In this document: piece by piece, positions 1-7,845 of the stretch | How the letters are laid out: each line of letters begins with the position of its first letter | Position numbering within the stretch: position 1 is the first letter of the stretch | Assembly: GCA_021325115.1 (NCBI GenBank) | Contig: JAJPHU010000083.1 | Location: 1-32,605, forward strand | From: Planctomycetota bacterium | GTDB taxonomy: Bacteria > Planctomycetota > Planctomycetia > Gemmatales > Gemmataceae | Direction of reading: 5' to 3' | Length of the DNA stretch: 32,605 nucleotides | Made by a program: the position numbers and the translations under genes | The notes under the pieces: generated by a model | What the model was told of the DNA's origin: nothing | The model's database searches: none | Seen by the model: only the letters and a program-made list of their open reading frames with translations

Positions 1-225
1 GTCGCCGACAACGGCAGCGGCCTGACGCCAGAAGCACAACGCCAACTGTTCATCGACCCGTTCTTCTCGACCAAGCCGCGCAAACGTGGGTTCGGCTTGG
101 CCATGGCCTACGGCATCCTGTCCGCCCATCGCGGCGGATTGGAATTGCTGCCTCGGCCGGAGGGCGGGACCCTTGCCCGTCTGATTGTGCCCGTGGCATC
201 TCTTGCTGGAGCTGCGGGCCAGTAG
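1..225 (+). CDS. Sensor histidine kinase, C-terminal fragment (ATPase domain)
   Basis: Only the last 74 codons are inside the window; the gene begins upstream. The reading frame opens at base 1 and ends with TAG at 223-225. It shows the C-terminal half of a HATPase_c domain: the G1-type motif DNGSG (residues 4-8 of the fragment), an F-box FFSTK, and a G2-like GFGLAMAYGI helix that normally closes over ATP, followed by the GG-x(n)-GGTLARLIVP end of the fold. Such kinases autophosphorylate a histidine and pass the phosphate to a response regulator. The next gene, 27 bases downstream on the same strand, encodes a receiver-domain protein, so the two probably form a two-component pair. The sensor input cannot be seen here. 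Confidence 0.85.
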   Translation, partial: VADNGSGLTPEAQRQLFIDPFFSTKPRKRGFGLAMAYGILSAHRGGLELLPRPEGGTLARLIVPVASLAGAAGQ

Positions 226-252
226 TAGCTCTTTTGAAGTAAGGAGTTTGCC

Positions 253-948
253 GTGATTAGCGTTCCTGTCAGTTCTGCCGGCCCCATGTCTTCTCCTGTC
301 ACATTCGATCGCGCCGCGGAAATGTACTGTCCCAGCGAGGTGCGCATCCTCATTTTGGATGACGACGAATCGATTTGCCGCCTGATCCAGGCAGCCCTGT
401 CTTCTGGTACTTTTAAGGTTGATGTTGTCTGCGACCCTTCACAGTTGGCAGATGTCCTGAACGCGCAAACTTATCACGTAATCATCCTCGATTATGTGCT
501 GCCGGGATTGGAAGGCGAGCAGGTATTGGAACAGCTCCGCGAGACCCAGCCCGACGCCAGCATCATCGTGATTACGGCCCATCCCTCCATCGACAGTGCC
601 CTTCGCTGTCTGCGTGCCCGCACCTATGATTACCTGACCAAGCCGTTTCAGGTCTCGGAATTACAACGCATCGTTCATCACTGTCTGGAGAGCCGCGGCC
701 TGTTGCGTCTGTCGGAAGAGGCGCTGCGTGAATCGTTGGGAGCGGTCATCCGCGAGCGCCGCAAGGGACTTGGCTTGACCTTGGCCCAGATGGCCCAGCG
801 AACCGGCGTATCGCTCGGCTACTTGTCGCAAATCGAGCTGGGCAAGAACTCCGCCTCCATCGAAACACTCTATCGCATCTCCCTTGGACTTGGCATGAAG
901 ATGGCCGACCTGTTCCAAAGCGTGCAGAAATCGCAGCCGCCGGGATAA
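253..948 (+). CDS. Response regulator: receiver domain fused to XRE/Cro-type HTH
   Basis: The 231-aa protein starts at GTG 253, chosen because AAGGAG lies six bases upstream. Residues about 31-145 are a CheY-like receiver: acidic pocket DDD at 36-38, phosphoacceptor D80 in IILDYVLPG, T108 and K130 (YLTKPF). Residues about 162-222 form a Cro/CI-family helix-turn-helix (LTLAQMAQRTGVSLGYLSQI, then ELGKNSASIETLYRIS), typical of XRE regulators and unlike the usual OmpR, NarL or Fis output domains. The upstream neighbour is the histidine kinase that probably phosphorylates it. It likely binds DNA when phosphorylated; its targets are unknown. The 30-residue N-terminal extension before the receiver is odd, and an internal start at M12 or M24 is possible. 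Confidence 0.9.
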   Translation: MISVPVSSAGPMSSPVTFDRAAEMYCPSEVRILILDDDESICRLIQAALSSGTFKVDVVCDPSQLADVLNAQTYHVIILDYVLPGLEGEQVLEQLRETQPDASIIVITAHPSIDSALRCLRARTYDYLTKPFQVSELQRIVHHCLESRGLLRLSEEALRESLGAVIRERRKGLGLTLAQMAQRTGVSLGYLSQIELGKNSASIETLYRISLGLGMKMADLFQSVQKSQPPG

Positions 949-965
949 TGGCGAACCTGTACAAT

Positions 966-996
966 TGGCGGAGGACTTACGCCCTCCTAACCGCCA
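966..996. repeat. Hairpin between response regulator and hydrolase genes
   Basis: TGGCGG (966-971) pairs with CCGCCA (991-996), and an inner GGAGG (970-974) can alternatively pair with CCTCC (983-987). The sequence GGACTTACGCC resembles the TTACGCC core of the palindromic element inside the TPR gene near 15246. No T-run follows, so a classical intrinsic terminator is not supported; it may be a REP-like element or attenuator. Confidence 0.4.
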
Positions 997-1011
997 GAAA
1001 CAGGTACGATC

Positions 1012-3315
1012 ATGATCCCACACTACTTTACTATTAGTGTTCTCTTTTTATCGTCTACGTTGGCCGTAGCCGAAGAAATCCCCCATCTGCCAGGCACCAT
1101 GCCTCTGACGGAGCAGGCCGATCTCGCCGACAAGATGATGGAAGGTCTGCACGCTTACATCGAAGAAAAGATCACCCAATCTCTGGAAAAGCGTCCGCAG
1201 CACTGGAAGCGTGATTGCTCCTCGACCGCGGCCTACGAGAAGTCGATTAAGCCGAATCGCCGGCGCTTCTGCAAAGTGATTGGCGTCGTGGACTCCCGTT
1301 TGCCCGTGCGCATGGAGCGCTTTGGCGATGAGGATGCCCCTGCCCTGATTGCCGAAACATCTACTTATAGGATCCATCAAGTCCGTTGGCCGGTGTTGGA
1401 CGGCGTTTGGGGGGAAGGCTTGCTTCTGGAGCCGAAGGGCGAGCCGCGCGCCGAGGTGATCGCGTTGCCAGACGCGGACCAGACACCGGAGCAGCTGGTG
1501 GGTCTGGCCCCCGGTGTGGTCAACGAAGCGCAATTCGCTCGCCGGCTTGTCGAGAACGGCTTTCGGGTCGTGGTCCCGGTGCTGATCGATCGTTCCGACC
1601 ACTGGTCGGGCAATGTTACGGTAGCTTGGACGGGTCAGCCTCATCGCGAGTGGATTTATCGCCAAGCCTATCACATGGGCCGGCACATCATTGGTTACGA
1701 AGTACAGAAGATCCTCGCTGTCGTGGACTGGTACAAGCAACGGGCCGGCGATAAAGCGAAAATCGGTGTGGCTGGTTACGGCGAAGGCGGCCTGTTGGCC
1801 TTCTATGCCGCAGCCGTTGATCCGCGCATCGATGTTTGTCTGGTGAGCGGCTATTTGGAGTCGCGGCAACGGACCTGGCAGGAGCCGTTGTACCGCAATG
1901 TCTGGGGGCTGCTACACGAGTTCGGTGATGCGGAAATCGCCACACTGATTGCCCCGCGCAGCTTGATCGTGGAACACAGCGTAGCGCCGGCTGTACAGGG
2001 ACCGCCGCCTGTCCGGCCGGGCCGTCGCGGCGGCGCCGCCGGATCGCTGCACACACCGGCATTTGATTCGGTCCAGGCCGAATTTCGCCGTATCGCTAAA
2101 CTTCTGCCGCCTGATTTTCAGCGCCGCCAATTGATCGCCGGCACAGATGGCCAAACGGTCGGCCCCGCTTCGCTCCGGGCGCTGCAACAATTCGCCCACA
2201 TGCTCGGAAGTGAGGCAGCCATGAAGCTATCGGACAAGCTGCCCCTCGACCGCCGTAAAAATTTCGATCCAACCGTGCGTCAGCAGCACCAGGTTCAAGA
2301 GCTGGAGCGCCATGTCCAGCACCTGGTCCGCACCTCCGAACGCACACGAGAGCGTTTCTTTTCTCTGACCACAGCCGCGGGGCCGCAAGCTCTAGGTCTG
2401 TTCACGGCGCAAACACCACGCTATCGGCAGTATCTCTGGGAAGAAGTGCTGGGCAAACTCGACGATCCCTTATTGCCGCCGCGGCCGCGCTCGCGCCAAA
2501 TCTACGATCGGGAAAAGTGGGTCGGTTATGATGTCGTTCTCGATGTATATCCTCAGGTGTTCGCCTGGGGCGTTCTGCTCTTGCCCAAAGATCTCAAACC
2601 CGGAGAGAAGCGGCCTGTCGTCGTCTGTCAGCACGGCCGCAACGGCTTGCCCAAGCACCTCATCGAAGGCAACACTTCCTATCACGACGTGGCGGCCCGG
2701 CTCGCCGAACGCGGTTTCATCGTGTTTGCACCACACAATCCCTATCGTGGCGAGGATCGTTACCGTTTCCTCTGCCGCAAGGCCAACACCATCAAGGCAT
2801 CGCTGTTCTCCTTCATTCTGGTGCAGCACCAGCAGATTCTCAACTGGCTGGTCAACCTGCCGCAGGTTGATGCTCAGCGTATCGCTTTCTATGGCAAGAG
2901 CTACGGCGGCGAAACGGCTGTGCGGGTACCGCCGCTCCTGGAGCGCTACTGTTTATCGATCTGCTCGGCCGACTTCAACGATTGGGCGCGCAAAGTCGCT
3001 TCCACAGATTCCAAATATAGCTTTATGTTCACGATTGAATGGGAGATGCCCTATTTCGACATGGGCAACACGTTCAATTATGCGGAACTGGCAGCACTGA
3101 TGCTGCCACGTCCGTTCATGGTAGAACGCGGCCACGAAGACCCTGTGGCTCCGGATGAATGGGTAGCCTATGAATATGCCAAGGTGCGGCAGCTCTACGA
3201 TCGCCTCGGCCTGAGCGGACGCACAGCCATCGAGTTCTTCAACGGCGGTCACGAAATCCATGGCCGCGGTACGTTCGTTTTTCTGCACAAGCACCTGAAT
3301 TGGCCACAGCGATAA
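1012..3315 (+). CDS. Exported double-domain alpha/beta hydrolase (esterase/peptidase-like)
   Basis: The 767-aa protein begins with a signal peptide (residues 1-20, ending LAVA). It carries two alpha/beta-hydrolase-like modules of the acetyl-xylan-esterase / dienelactone-hydrolase / prolyl-oligopeptidase superfamily. The C-terminal module (about 500-767) has an intact nucleophile elbow G-K-S-Y-G-G with Ser630, a likely acid D710 (GHEDPVAPDEW) and His747 (GGHEIHG), so it should be an active serine hydrolase. The N-terminal module (about 110-320) has G-Y-G-E-G-G at 255-260, where the serine position of GxSxG is glycine, so it is probably inactive. The linker at 326-345 is rich in P, G and R. No strong Shine-Dalgarno is visible. 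The substrate cannot be told from sequence; carbohydrate esters or peptides are possible. Confidence 0.8.
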   Translation: MIPHYFTISVLFLSSTLAVAEEIPHLPGTMPLTEQADLADKMMEGLHAYIEEKITQSLEKRPQHWKRDCSSTAAYEKSIKPNRRRFCKVIGVVDSRLPVRMERFGDEDAPALIAETSTYRIHQVRWPVLDGVWGEGLLLEPKGEPRAEVIALPDADQTPEQLVGLAPGVVNEAQFARRLVENGFRVVVPVLIDRSDHWSGNVTVAWTGQPHREWIYRQAYHMGRHIIGYEVQKILAVVDWYKQRAGDKAKIGVAGYGEGGLLAFYAAAVDPRIDVCLVSGYLESRQRTWQEPLYRNVWGLLHEFGDAEIATLIAPRSLIVEHSVAPAVQGPPPVRPGRRGGAAGSLHTPAFDSVQAEFRRIAKLLPPDFQRRQLIAGTDGQTVGPASLRALQQFAHMLGSEAAMKLSDKLPLDRRKNFDPTVRQQHQVQELERHVQHLVRTSERTRERFFSLTTAAGPQALGLFTAQTPRYRQYLWEEVLGKLDDPLLPPRPRSRQIYDREKWVGYDVVLDVYPQVFAWGVLLLPKDLKPGEKRPVVVCQHGRNGLPKHLIEGNTSYHDVAARLAERGFIVFAPHNPYRGEDRYRFLCRKANTIKASLFSFILVQHQQILNWLVNLPQVDAQRIAFYGKSYGGETAVRVPPLLERYCLSICSADFNDWARKVASTDSKYSFMFTIEWEMPYFDMGNTFNYAELAALMLPRPFMVERGHEDPVAPDEWVAYEYAKVRQLYDRLGLSGRTAIEFFNGGHEIHGRGTFVFLHKHLNWPQR

Positions 3316-3337
3316 CCAAAGGCGTAAGAACCATTTC

Positions 3338-3398
3338 GGTTCGCCGTGCCCTGCAGCGGAGCGCGTCCGATGCGCTTCGCTGCGGGACACGACGAACC
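3338..3398. repeat. Long imperfect inverted repeat between convergent genes
   Basis: Two 27-base arms (3338-3364 and 3372-3398) match at 23 of 27 positions when one is reverse complemented, with a seven-base loop GTCCGAT. The outer ends are GGTTCG and CGAACC; the right arm contains TTCGCTGCG, also present in the inverted repeat at 26579-26645. It lies between the hydrolase stop (3315) and the stop of the minus-strand gene (3413), so it could act as a bidirectional terminator or be a REP-like mobile palindrome. There is no T-tract. Confidence 0.7.
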
Positions 3399-3412
3399 TT
3401 GGAGTAACCCGC

Positions 3413-4921
3413 TTACCGGCTGTCCTCTTTCTTCTCCTTCATATCGCTATTCTGCGGGCGGATCAGCTCGAAATAGCGACGGATGGTCTGGCGGTGGCCG
3501 AGCGGGATTGGCTCACTGTCCAGTACAGCATCCGACATTTTGCGATACTTTTGGTAGGTTTCTTTGTAGCCGCGGCGGGCTTTCTGACGTGCTTCGGGAG
3601 AAGCGGTCGTCTCGACGTCCGATGGTCCTTCACCCGGCGTGCCGGTGATGTTGACCTGGTTGTCCTGGCCGAGCAGCTTGGTCTTTTCGCCTTGCACATT
3701 GCCGCTCGTCTCTGCCCCGAAGTTCGAAGACGGGCTGGTTGATTTGTAGGGGCTTTTGCCCTTGACCAGGCTATTGTTCTGACAATTGCACTTGCCTTCC
3801 TTGATGTTGTCCAGCTCGCCGGTGAGCAGGTCGTTGATACGTTTGCGACGGGCCTGGTTCCTGACCTCGCGGGCCAGTACCTTGGTGGCTTTTTTGCCCT
3901 TGCCCTTGCCGCCTTTGAGACTATCGGCGAAATCAGACACGGCTCCGCTGAGTTGCCCCAGGCCGACATTGCCCATCTCCTTGGCCACCTGTTTGAGCTT
4001 TTCTTCGACCACCTTTTGCTCCTTGCGATCGAGCGGCGGATCGTCGAGCTGCTCCAATTCCTTGGCAGCCTTATCGAGCTTGTTCTCTTGCAGCGCCTTG
4101 CCGGCCCCTTCGAGGGCAGCAGCGGCGCTCATGGCCGCGCCGAGTGCTTGCAGTTGGCCATCGACCACGGCGGTGTTGTATTGAGCTTGCTGGGCCTGGA
4201 TGGCCGCCTCCATCTCCGAGAGCTTGGCCAGCGCCTCGCGCTCATCGATACCCGGCTGCTTCATCTCTTCGATTTTTTGACGCAACTGTTCTACCAGTTT
4301 CTCCAGCTCTTTGTTGTCTTCCTGGCGAGCGGCTTCTTCCAGGTCTTGCAGCGATTCCTGGAGGCGTTCGGCTTCGGCGACGATCTGCGGCGGCGCCGGA
4401 GCGGGACCAGCCTCGACAGACGGTATGCCAATGGGGAACATCCACATAAGCAGAGCGATCGTCGCGGCAGCGAGCCAAAGTCCGAGTGCGTAGGGCAACG
4501 ACCGCGGCCGTTCCAAGGGTGCTACTTGCCGCGGATCGACACGCTGGAGGTGCTCCGCGGCATCGGCGATTTGTAGAGTCTGAAATGGCGTGCGGCTCGC
4601 TTTGCCCAGGAATTCCAGCGCCGTAGCGGAACGGTCCTTGAGCTGATAATGCCGATCCACAGCCACCGCTGCCTCGTGAATGCCGCGCCGCCACAGCAAG
4701 CCCGCCAAGGCAAACACCAGCGCCCATGCAGGTCCAGTCCCTGCCGCCCCGGTCACAGCCAATCCCAGCGGCAAGGAACTACCATAGCGCCAGACAACGA
4801 AACCGAAAATCAGGCCAGCCAGCGAGCCGGCCAAGAGTCCATACATCGTCAGGCGCAGCACCAACGCCGCCCGCTGGCGACGCCGCACCGACGCCAAAAC
4901 TTCATACACGGATTCCGGCAT
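3413..4921 (-). CDS. Membrane protein with long coiled coil, last gene of MoxR-VWA cluster
   Basis: This 502-aa protein is not assigned to a named family with confidence; the layout recalls DUF4175-like proteins often found beside MoxR-VWA genes. Start ATG is at 4921 with a strong GGAGGAGGG about nine bases upstream. Hydrophobic segments lie at about residues 22-44, 55-77 and 145-165. After these comes a Q/E/K-rich coiled-coil region (about 178-330), a lysine/glycine-rich stretch (GGKGKGKK at 337-344), a CNC pair at 378-380, a low-complexity Ser/Asn region, and an ordered C-terminus with PIPLGHRQTIRRYFELIRP. The likely topology is a membrane anchor with a large soluble coiled-coil domain. It is separated from the preceding VWA gene by 323 bases, so it may have its own promoter. 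Confidence 0.65.
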   Translation of the reverse strand: MPESVYEVLASVRRRQRAALVLRLTMYGLLAGSLAGLIFGFVVWRYGSSLPLGLAVTGAAGTGPAWALVFALAGLLWRRGIHEAAVAVDRHYQLKDRSATALEFLGKASRTPFQTLQIADAAEHLQRVDPRQVAPLERPRSLPYALGLWLAAATIALLMWMFPIGIPSVEAGPAPAPPQIVAEAERLQESLQDLEEAARQEDNKELEKLVEQLRQKIEEMKQPGIDEREALAKLSEMEAAIQAQQAQYNTAVVDGQLQALGAAMSAAAALEGAGKALQENKLDKAAKELEQLDDPPLDRKEQKVVEEKLKQVAKEMGNVGLGQLSGAVSDFADSLKGGKGKGKKATKVLAREVRNQARRKRINDLLTGELDNIKEGKCNCQNNSLVKGKSPYKSTSPSSNFGAETSGNVQGEKTKLLGQDNQVNITGTPGEGPSDVETTASPEARQKARRGYKETYQKYRKMSDAVLDSEPIPLGHRQTIRRYFELIRPQNSDMKEKKEDSR

Positions 4922-5058
4922 GACTTATTCCCTCCTCCAGGGATCGTGATTGTCTAATCAGACTCGCCAGAACATCCAAGCATTCGTGAGCGGCTTGAGG
5001 AGCGCCATATCACTTATCATGTCGCTAACGTACCTTGTTCAAGATGACCCGTCAACGA
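4922..5058. other. Intergenic stretch upstream of the coiled-coil gene
   Basis: Part of the 323-base gap between the VWA gene (ends 5245) and the coiled-coil gene (starts 4921). It is visibly less GC-rich than its surroundings. Apart from the Shine-Dalgarno of the 4921 start I see no hairpin, no RNA gene and no convincing sigma-70 promoter. The rest of the gap (5059-5244) holds the possible 38-codon ORF listed separately. Confidence 0.4.
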
Positions 5059-5175
5059 TCATAGTCCCAAGCCTCCTCTCAAGTGATCACATTTAGTTGT
5101 TTTCTCTTCATCAGAATCATCCAAAATCTCAGCCAGATTGCGGAGATCTGCTTCATGAACTGTGTTGCTTTGCAT
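5059..5175 (-). CDS. Possible 38-aa acidic small ORF inside the VWA cluster
   Basis: An uninterrupted ATG-to-TGA frame of 38 codons starts at 5175 and ends at 5059. It is preceded by AGGAG with five bases before the ATG, one of the better Shine-Dalgarno sequences in the window. The peptide begins MQSNTVHEADLRNLAEILDD and continues with an acidic run (SDEEK) and a Gly/Leu-rich end; the EADLRNLAEILDDSDEE part looks helical. It lies 69 bases downstream of the VWA gene and 137 bases upstream of the coiled-coil gene, on the same strand. Codon use is more AT-rich than its neighbours. I recognise no family. It may be a real small gene, or a chance frame in a low-GC spacer. Confidence 0.4.
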   Translation of the reverse strand: MQSNTVHEADLRNLAEILDDSDEEKTTKCDHLRGGLGL

Positions 5176-5244
5176 CTTAGCTCCTGGCACAGGGCAAGAC
5201 GGTGGGGCCGAATCGGCACGCCGATGTACCCTAATACATTCACT

Positions 5245-7833
5245 TCATCTCCATACAACCTCGTGATCAAGAGAAATCCTGGCCAGCCTATTTTTTCGCA
5301 AACCCATGCGCTCCAACAACAGTGCCAAATCGATACGCCGCAAAGCCACATCTGCCAGGAACAATAGCGCAGCCGCCACGACCAAATATGCCCACAACGG
5401 CGTTGTGCGCGGCGCCGTGCGGCCAAGATCAGCAAACACGGTTTCTGGCCCCGGATTGTATGTCCCTCCCGAAACGCGCGCGATCGCTTGCAGCAGATCT
5501 TCGTTGGTTGGCCGTAGACGAAATTCATCATCGTAACCGACCACCAGGCCGCGCGACTGTTGCGATAACGTCTGTCCTTGTTGCTTCTGCGACATCTCCA
5601 GGTGATAGGCGCCCGATTGCGGTGTGTCGAACTCGGCGACGTAGCGGCCCGGCGCGGTTTGGGACATCGCCAATTTGCGGTCGCCCAGCTGCGGATCGAT
5701 GACCGTCAACTCTGTATCGACCTGGTTGAGATACTTGCCGGCGGCGTTGACCGCATCCAGCGTCACGGTGGCCTTGCGCTCTTTCTGCTCCACTTGCACG
5801 ACCACGCCCTTGGCCTCGCTCTTGCGCATGGTGTTCCGCACGAGTTGCGCCCAGAACTTGCCATAGCCGGGCCAGCTCAGCCACTCGGCGGCCCAGCGGC
5901 TTTTGGCGTCGGACGTGAAGGCCGCCGACATGCCCAGGCCGTGACGCCACCAGGCCAGAAGCGGATCGCCCTTTTCCGTGGCCAGGATGAACTCGCAAGT
6001 CGGCTTGGGCCGGGTGGTCACATAGCCGAGCAGAAACGGCGCGTTGGCCAGGTCGATACCGGACAGCACTTGCGTCGGTCGAATCACCTGTGGCGTGAAC
6101 GGCTGCTCATTGATGGCCGACTTGCTGGCCGTCACAGTTTCTTTGGCGAAAATCTGCGGCACCGAAGAGGGATCGTCGGTGTAGTAATAGCGACCGTTGC
6201 CGATACGGGCGATCTCTTCGAGCAGCTTCTTGTCGGCATCCTCACCCACGCCCACGGTGGTCACGGTGATCTTGGCCTGAGCCATGTTTTGGGCGATGCC
6301 TTCGAAATCACCGGGAACAGAGATGCCATCGGTCAGGATGATGACATGTTTGAGCTTGGCGGTGGTGTTCTGGAGTGCCTCGTAGGCGGCCTCCATCGCC
6401 GGGGCCATTACGGTGCCGCCGCCTGCCTCGATACTGCTGATCTTGTCGATGACGCTGTTTTTGTTGGAGGCCGGCTGCACGTCGCACACCCAATAGGTCT
6501 CACCCTCAAAGGCGATGACGCCAATCTTGTCTTTGGGGCCAAGTAGCTCCACCGCCCCCGCCGCCGCTTTCTTGGCCAGCTCAATTTTTTCGCCGCCCAT
6601 CGAGCCAGACTTATCGATGACCAGCACCATCGCCAGGCTGGGTTTCTCCTTCTCTTTCTCAAAATCACTACGTACCGGCAGGATGTCTTCGATCATCGTG
6701 CGATAGTAGCCGCCCAGGCCGAACGACTGATCACCGCCCAGCATGATGAAGCCGCCACCCAGTTCCTGAACATATTTCCGTACCACCTCCATTTGCCGCT
6801 GGCTCAGAGAGGTGGCCGGCACATTGGAGAGCATCAACAGCTCGTAATTTTGCAGGTCGGCCAGTGAATCGGGCATCCCCGATGGCGGGCGCACGTCCAC
6901 GAGAATGCCTTCTTGCTCCAGTGCCCAGGCTAGCGGTTTACCTAATTTGGGATCGCTTTCGATCAATAAGACGTGTGGCTTGCCGGAGCTGAACACCAGT
7001 CCCGAAGCCACGTTGTTGTCTTGCAAGCGATCGCTGAAGCCGTCGATGCGCACGCTGAACCGAGCCAGCCGCTCGTTGGTGAGAGATTGACGGAAGCGGA
7101 AGCGATTTTCTCCTTTTTTGATCTTTTTTTGATCACTGACGACCTTGTGATCACCACGGAAGACCTCGATGGTCCCTTGATCGTCATGGTTGGAATCGAT
7201 GACGACCTCGACGTAGAACGGCTCGCCCTCGCGGACCTGGGCCGGCACATGTACGCTGGAGACCTGCACTTCTGGATCGGAGCGCGTGGACAGTGGCACG
7301 GTCGAGATGGGCACGCCGCCGCGCAGGCTGGCTTTGAGAGCGTCGCCTTTGGTTTGGTTGCCGTCGCTGAGAAGGACGATATGGGGCACGTAAGACGGCG
7401 GGATAGCCGCCGACGCCACTTCCAGGGCCGCAGCGATGTCGGTGCCTTGCCGCTCTTTTTCTTCTATTTTCACGGCTTGTTCGCGCTGGGTGCGGACCTG
7501 TCCCGGCTGGGCAGCGAAGGAGAGAAAAGCGACACGATGCTCTCCTGCAGCCGGCAAAGCGCGGTCGAGGTATTCGCGCACCCGTTGCTCGCCCTCGTCG
7601 CCGACGCTAAGACTTTCATCGAGAGCGAAGACGACGAACTGCTGATGCGTTGGCTGCAACAGGGTTAAACCAGATAAGGCCAACACCAACAGAATCACGA
7701 TTAGCGCCCGGCAGAGTAGAGAAAAAATCTGTTGCCAGCGCGCAAAATCGACTAAACTACGGTAGAAATACCACACCAACACGGGTAGAACGATCAGGCC
7801 GAGGAGGAACAATGGATGCGTTAACTCGAACAT
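5245..7833 (-). CDS. BatB/BatA-like double VWA protein with glutamine-amidotransferase-like domain
   Basis: The 862-aa membrane protein has N-terminal transmembrane segments at about 7-24 and 37-56 and another at 813-831, so the bulk lies outside the cytoplasmic membrane. A first VWA domain follows, with MIDAS motif DESLS (72-76) and LLSDG (154-158). Residues about 287-385 resemble the class-I glutamine-amidotransferase-like fold common in these proteins (IESD, LMLSN, GGGFIMLGG). A second VWA domain has DKSGS (407-411), T474 and TDG (501-503). Both MIDAS sites look able to bind a metal. A beta-rich region and the C-terminal helix complete it. Start ATG 7833 has GAGGAA upstream, overlapping the end of the preceding gene, 12 bases away, so translation is probably coupled. 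It is a usual partner of MoxR ATPases. Confidence 0.85.
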   Translation of the reverse strand: MFELTHPLFLLGLIVLPVLVWYFYRSLVDFARWQQIFSLLCRALIVILLVLALSGLTLLQPTHQQFVVFALDESLSVGDEGEQRVREYLDRALPAAGEHRVAFLSFAAQPGQVRTQREQAVKIEEKERQGTDIAAALEVASAAIPPSYVPHIVLLSDGNQTKGDALKASLRGGVPISTVPLSTRSDPEVQVSSVHVPAQVREGEPFYVEVVIDSNHDDQGTIEVFRGDHKVVSDQKKIKKGENRFRFRQSLTNERLARFSVRIDGFSDRLQDNNVASGLVFSSGKPHVLLIESDPKLGKPLAWALEQEGILVDVRPPSGMPDSLADLQNYELLMLSNVPATSLSQRQMEVVRKYVQELGGGFIMLGGDQSFGLGGYYRTMIEDILPVRSDFEKEKEKPSLAMVLVIDKSGSMGGEKIELAKKAAAGAVELLGPKDKIGVIAFEGETYWVCDVQPASNKNSVIDKISSIEAGGGTVMAPAMEAAYEALQNTTAKLKHVIILTDGISVPGDFEGIAQNMAQAKITVTTVGVGEDADKKLLEEIARIGNGRYYYTDDPSSVPQIFAKETVTASKSAINEQPFTPQVIRPTQVLSGIDLANAPFLLGYVTTRPKPTCEFILATEKGDPLLAWWRHGLGMSAAFTSDAKSRWAAEWLSWPGYGKFWAQLVRNTMRKSEAKGVVVQVEQKERKATVTLDAVNAAGKYLNQVDTELTVIDPQLGDRKLAMSQTAPGRYVAEFDTPQSGAYHLEMSQKQQGQTLSQQSRGLVVGYDDEFRLRPTNEDLLQAIARVSGGTYNPGPETVFADLGRTAPRTTPLWAYLVVAAALLFLADVALRRIDLALLLERMGLRKNRLARISLDHEVVWR

Positions 7834-7845
7834 AGCATTTCCTCA

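Noticed and set aside
1980-2045. Possible palindromic insertion in the hydrolase linker (GPPPVRPGRRGGAAG)
   Set aside because: The DNA is GC-rich and repetitive but I find no clear inverted arms or match to the other families; it may simply be a linker.
5083-5367. Plus-strand 94-aa ORF opposite the end of the VWA gene
   Set aside because: It overlaps the VWA coding region antisense, has no ribosome-binding site that I can see and no recognisable domain.
5578-6546. Long plus-strand ORF (322 aa) opposite the VWA gene, and similar long antisense ORFs elsewhere
   Set aside because: Long antisense frames are expected in GC-rich genes with this codon use; the products look like shadow translations rich in R, H and G with no domain.
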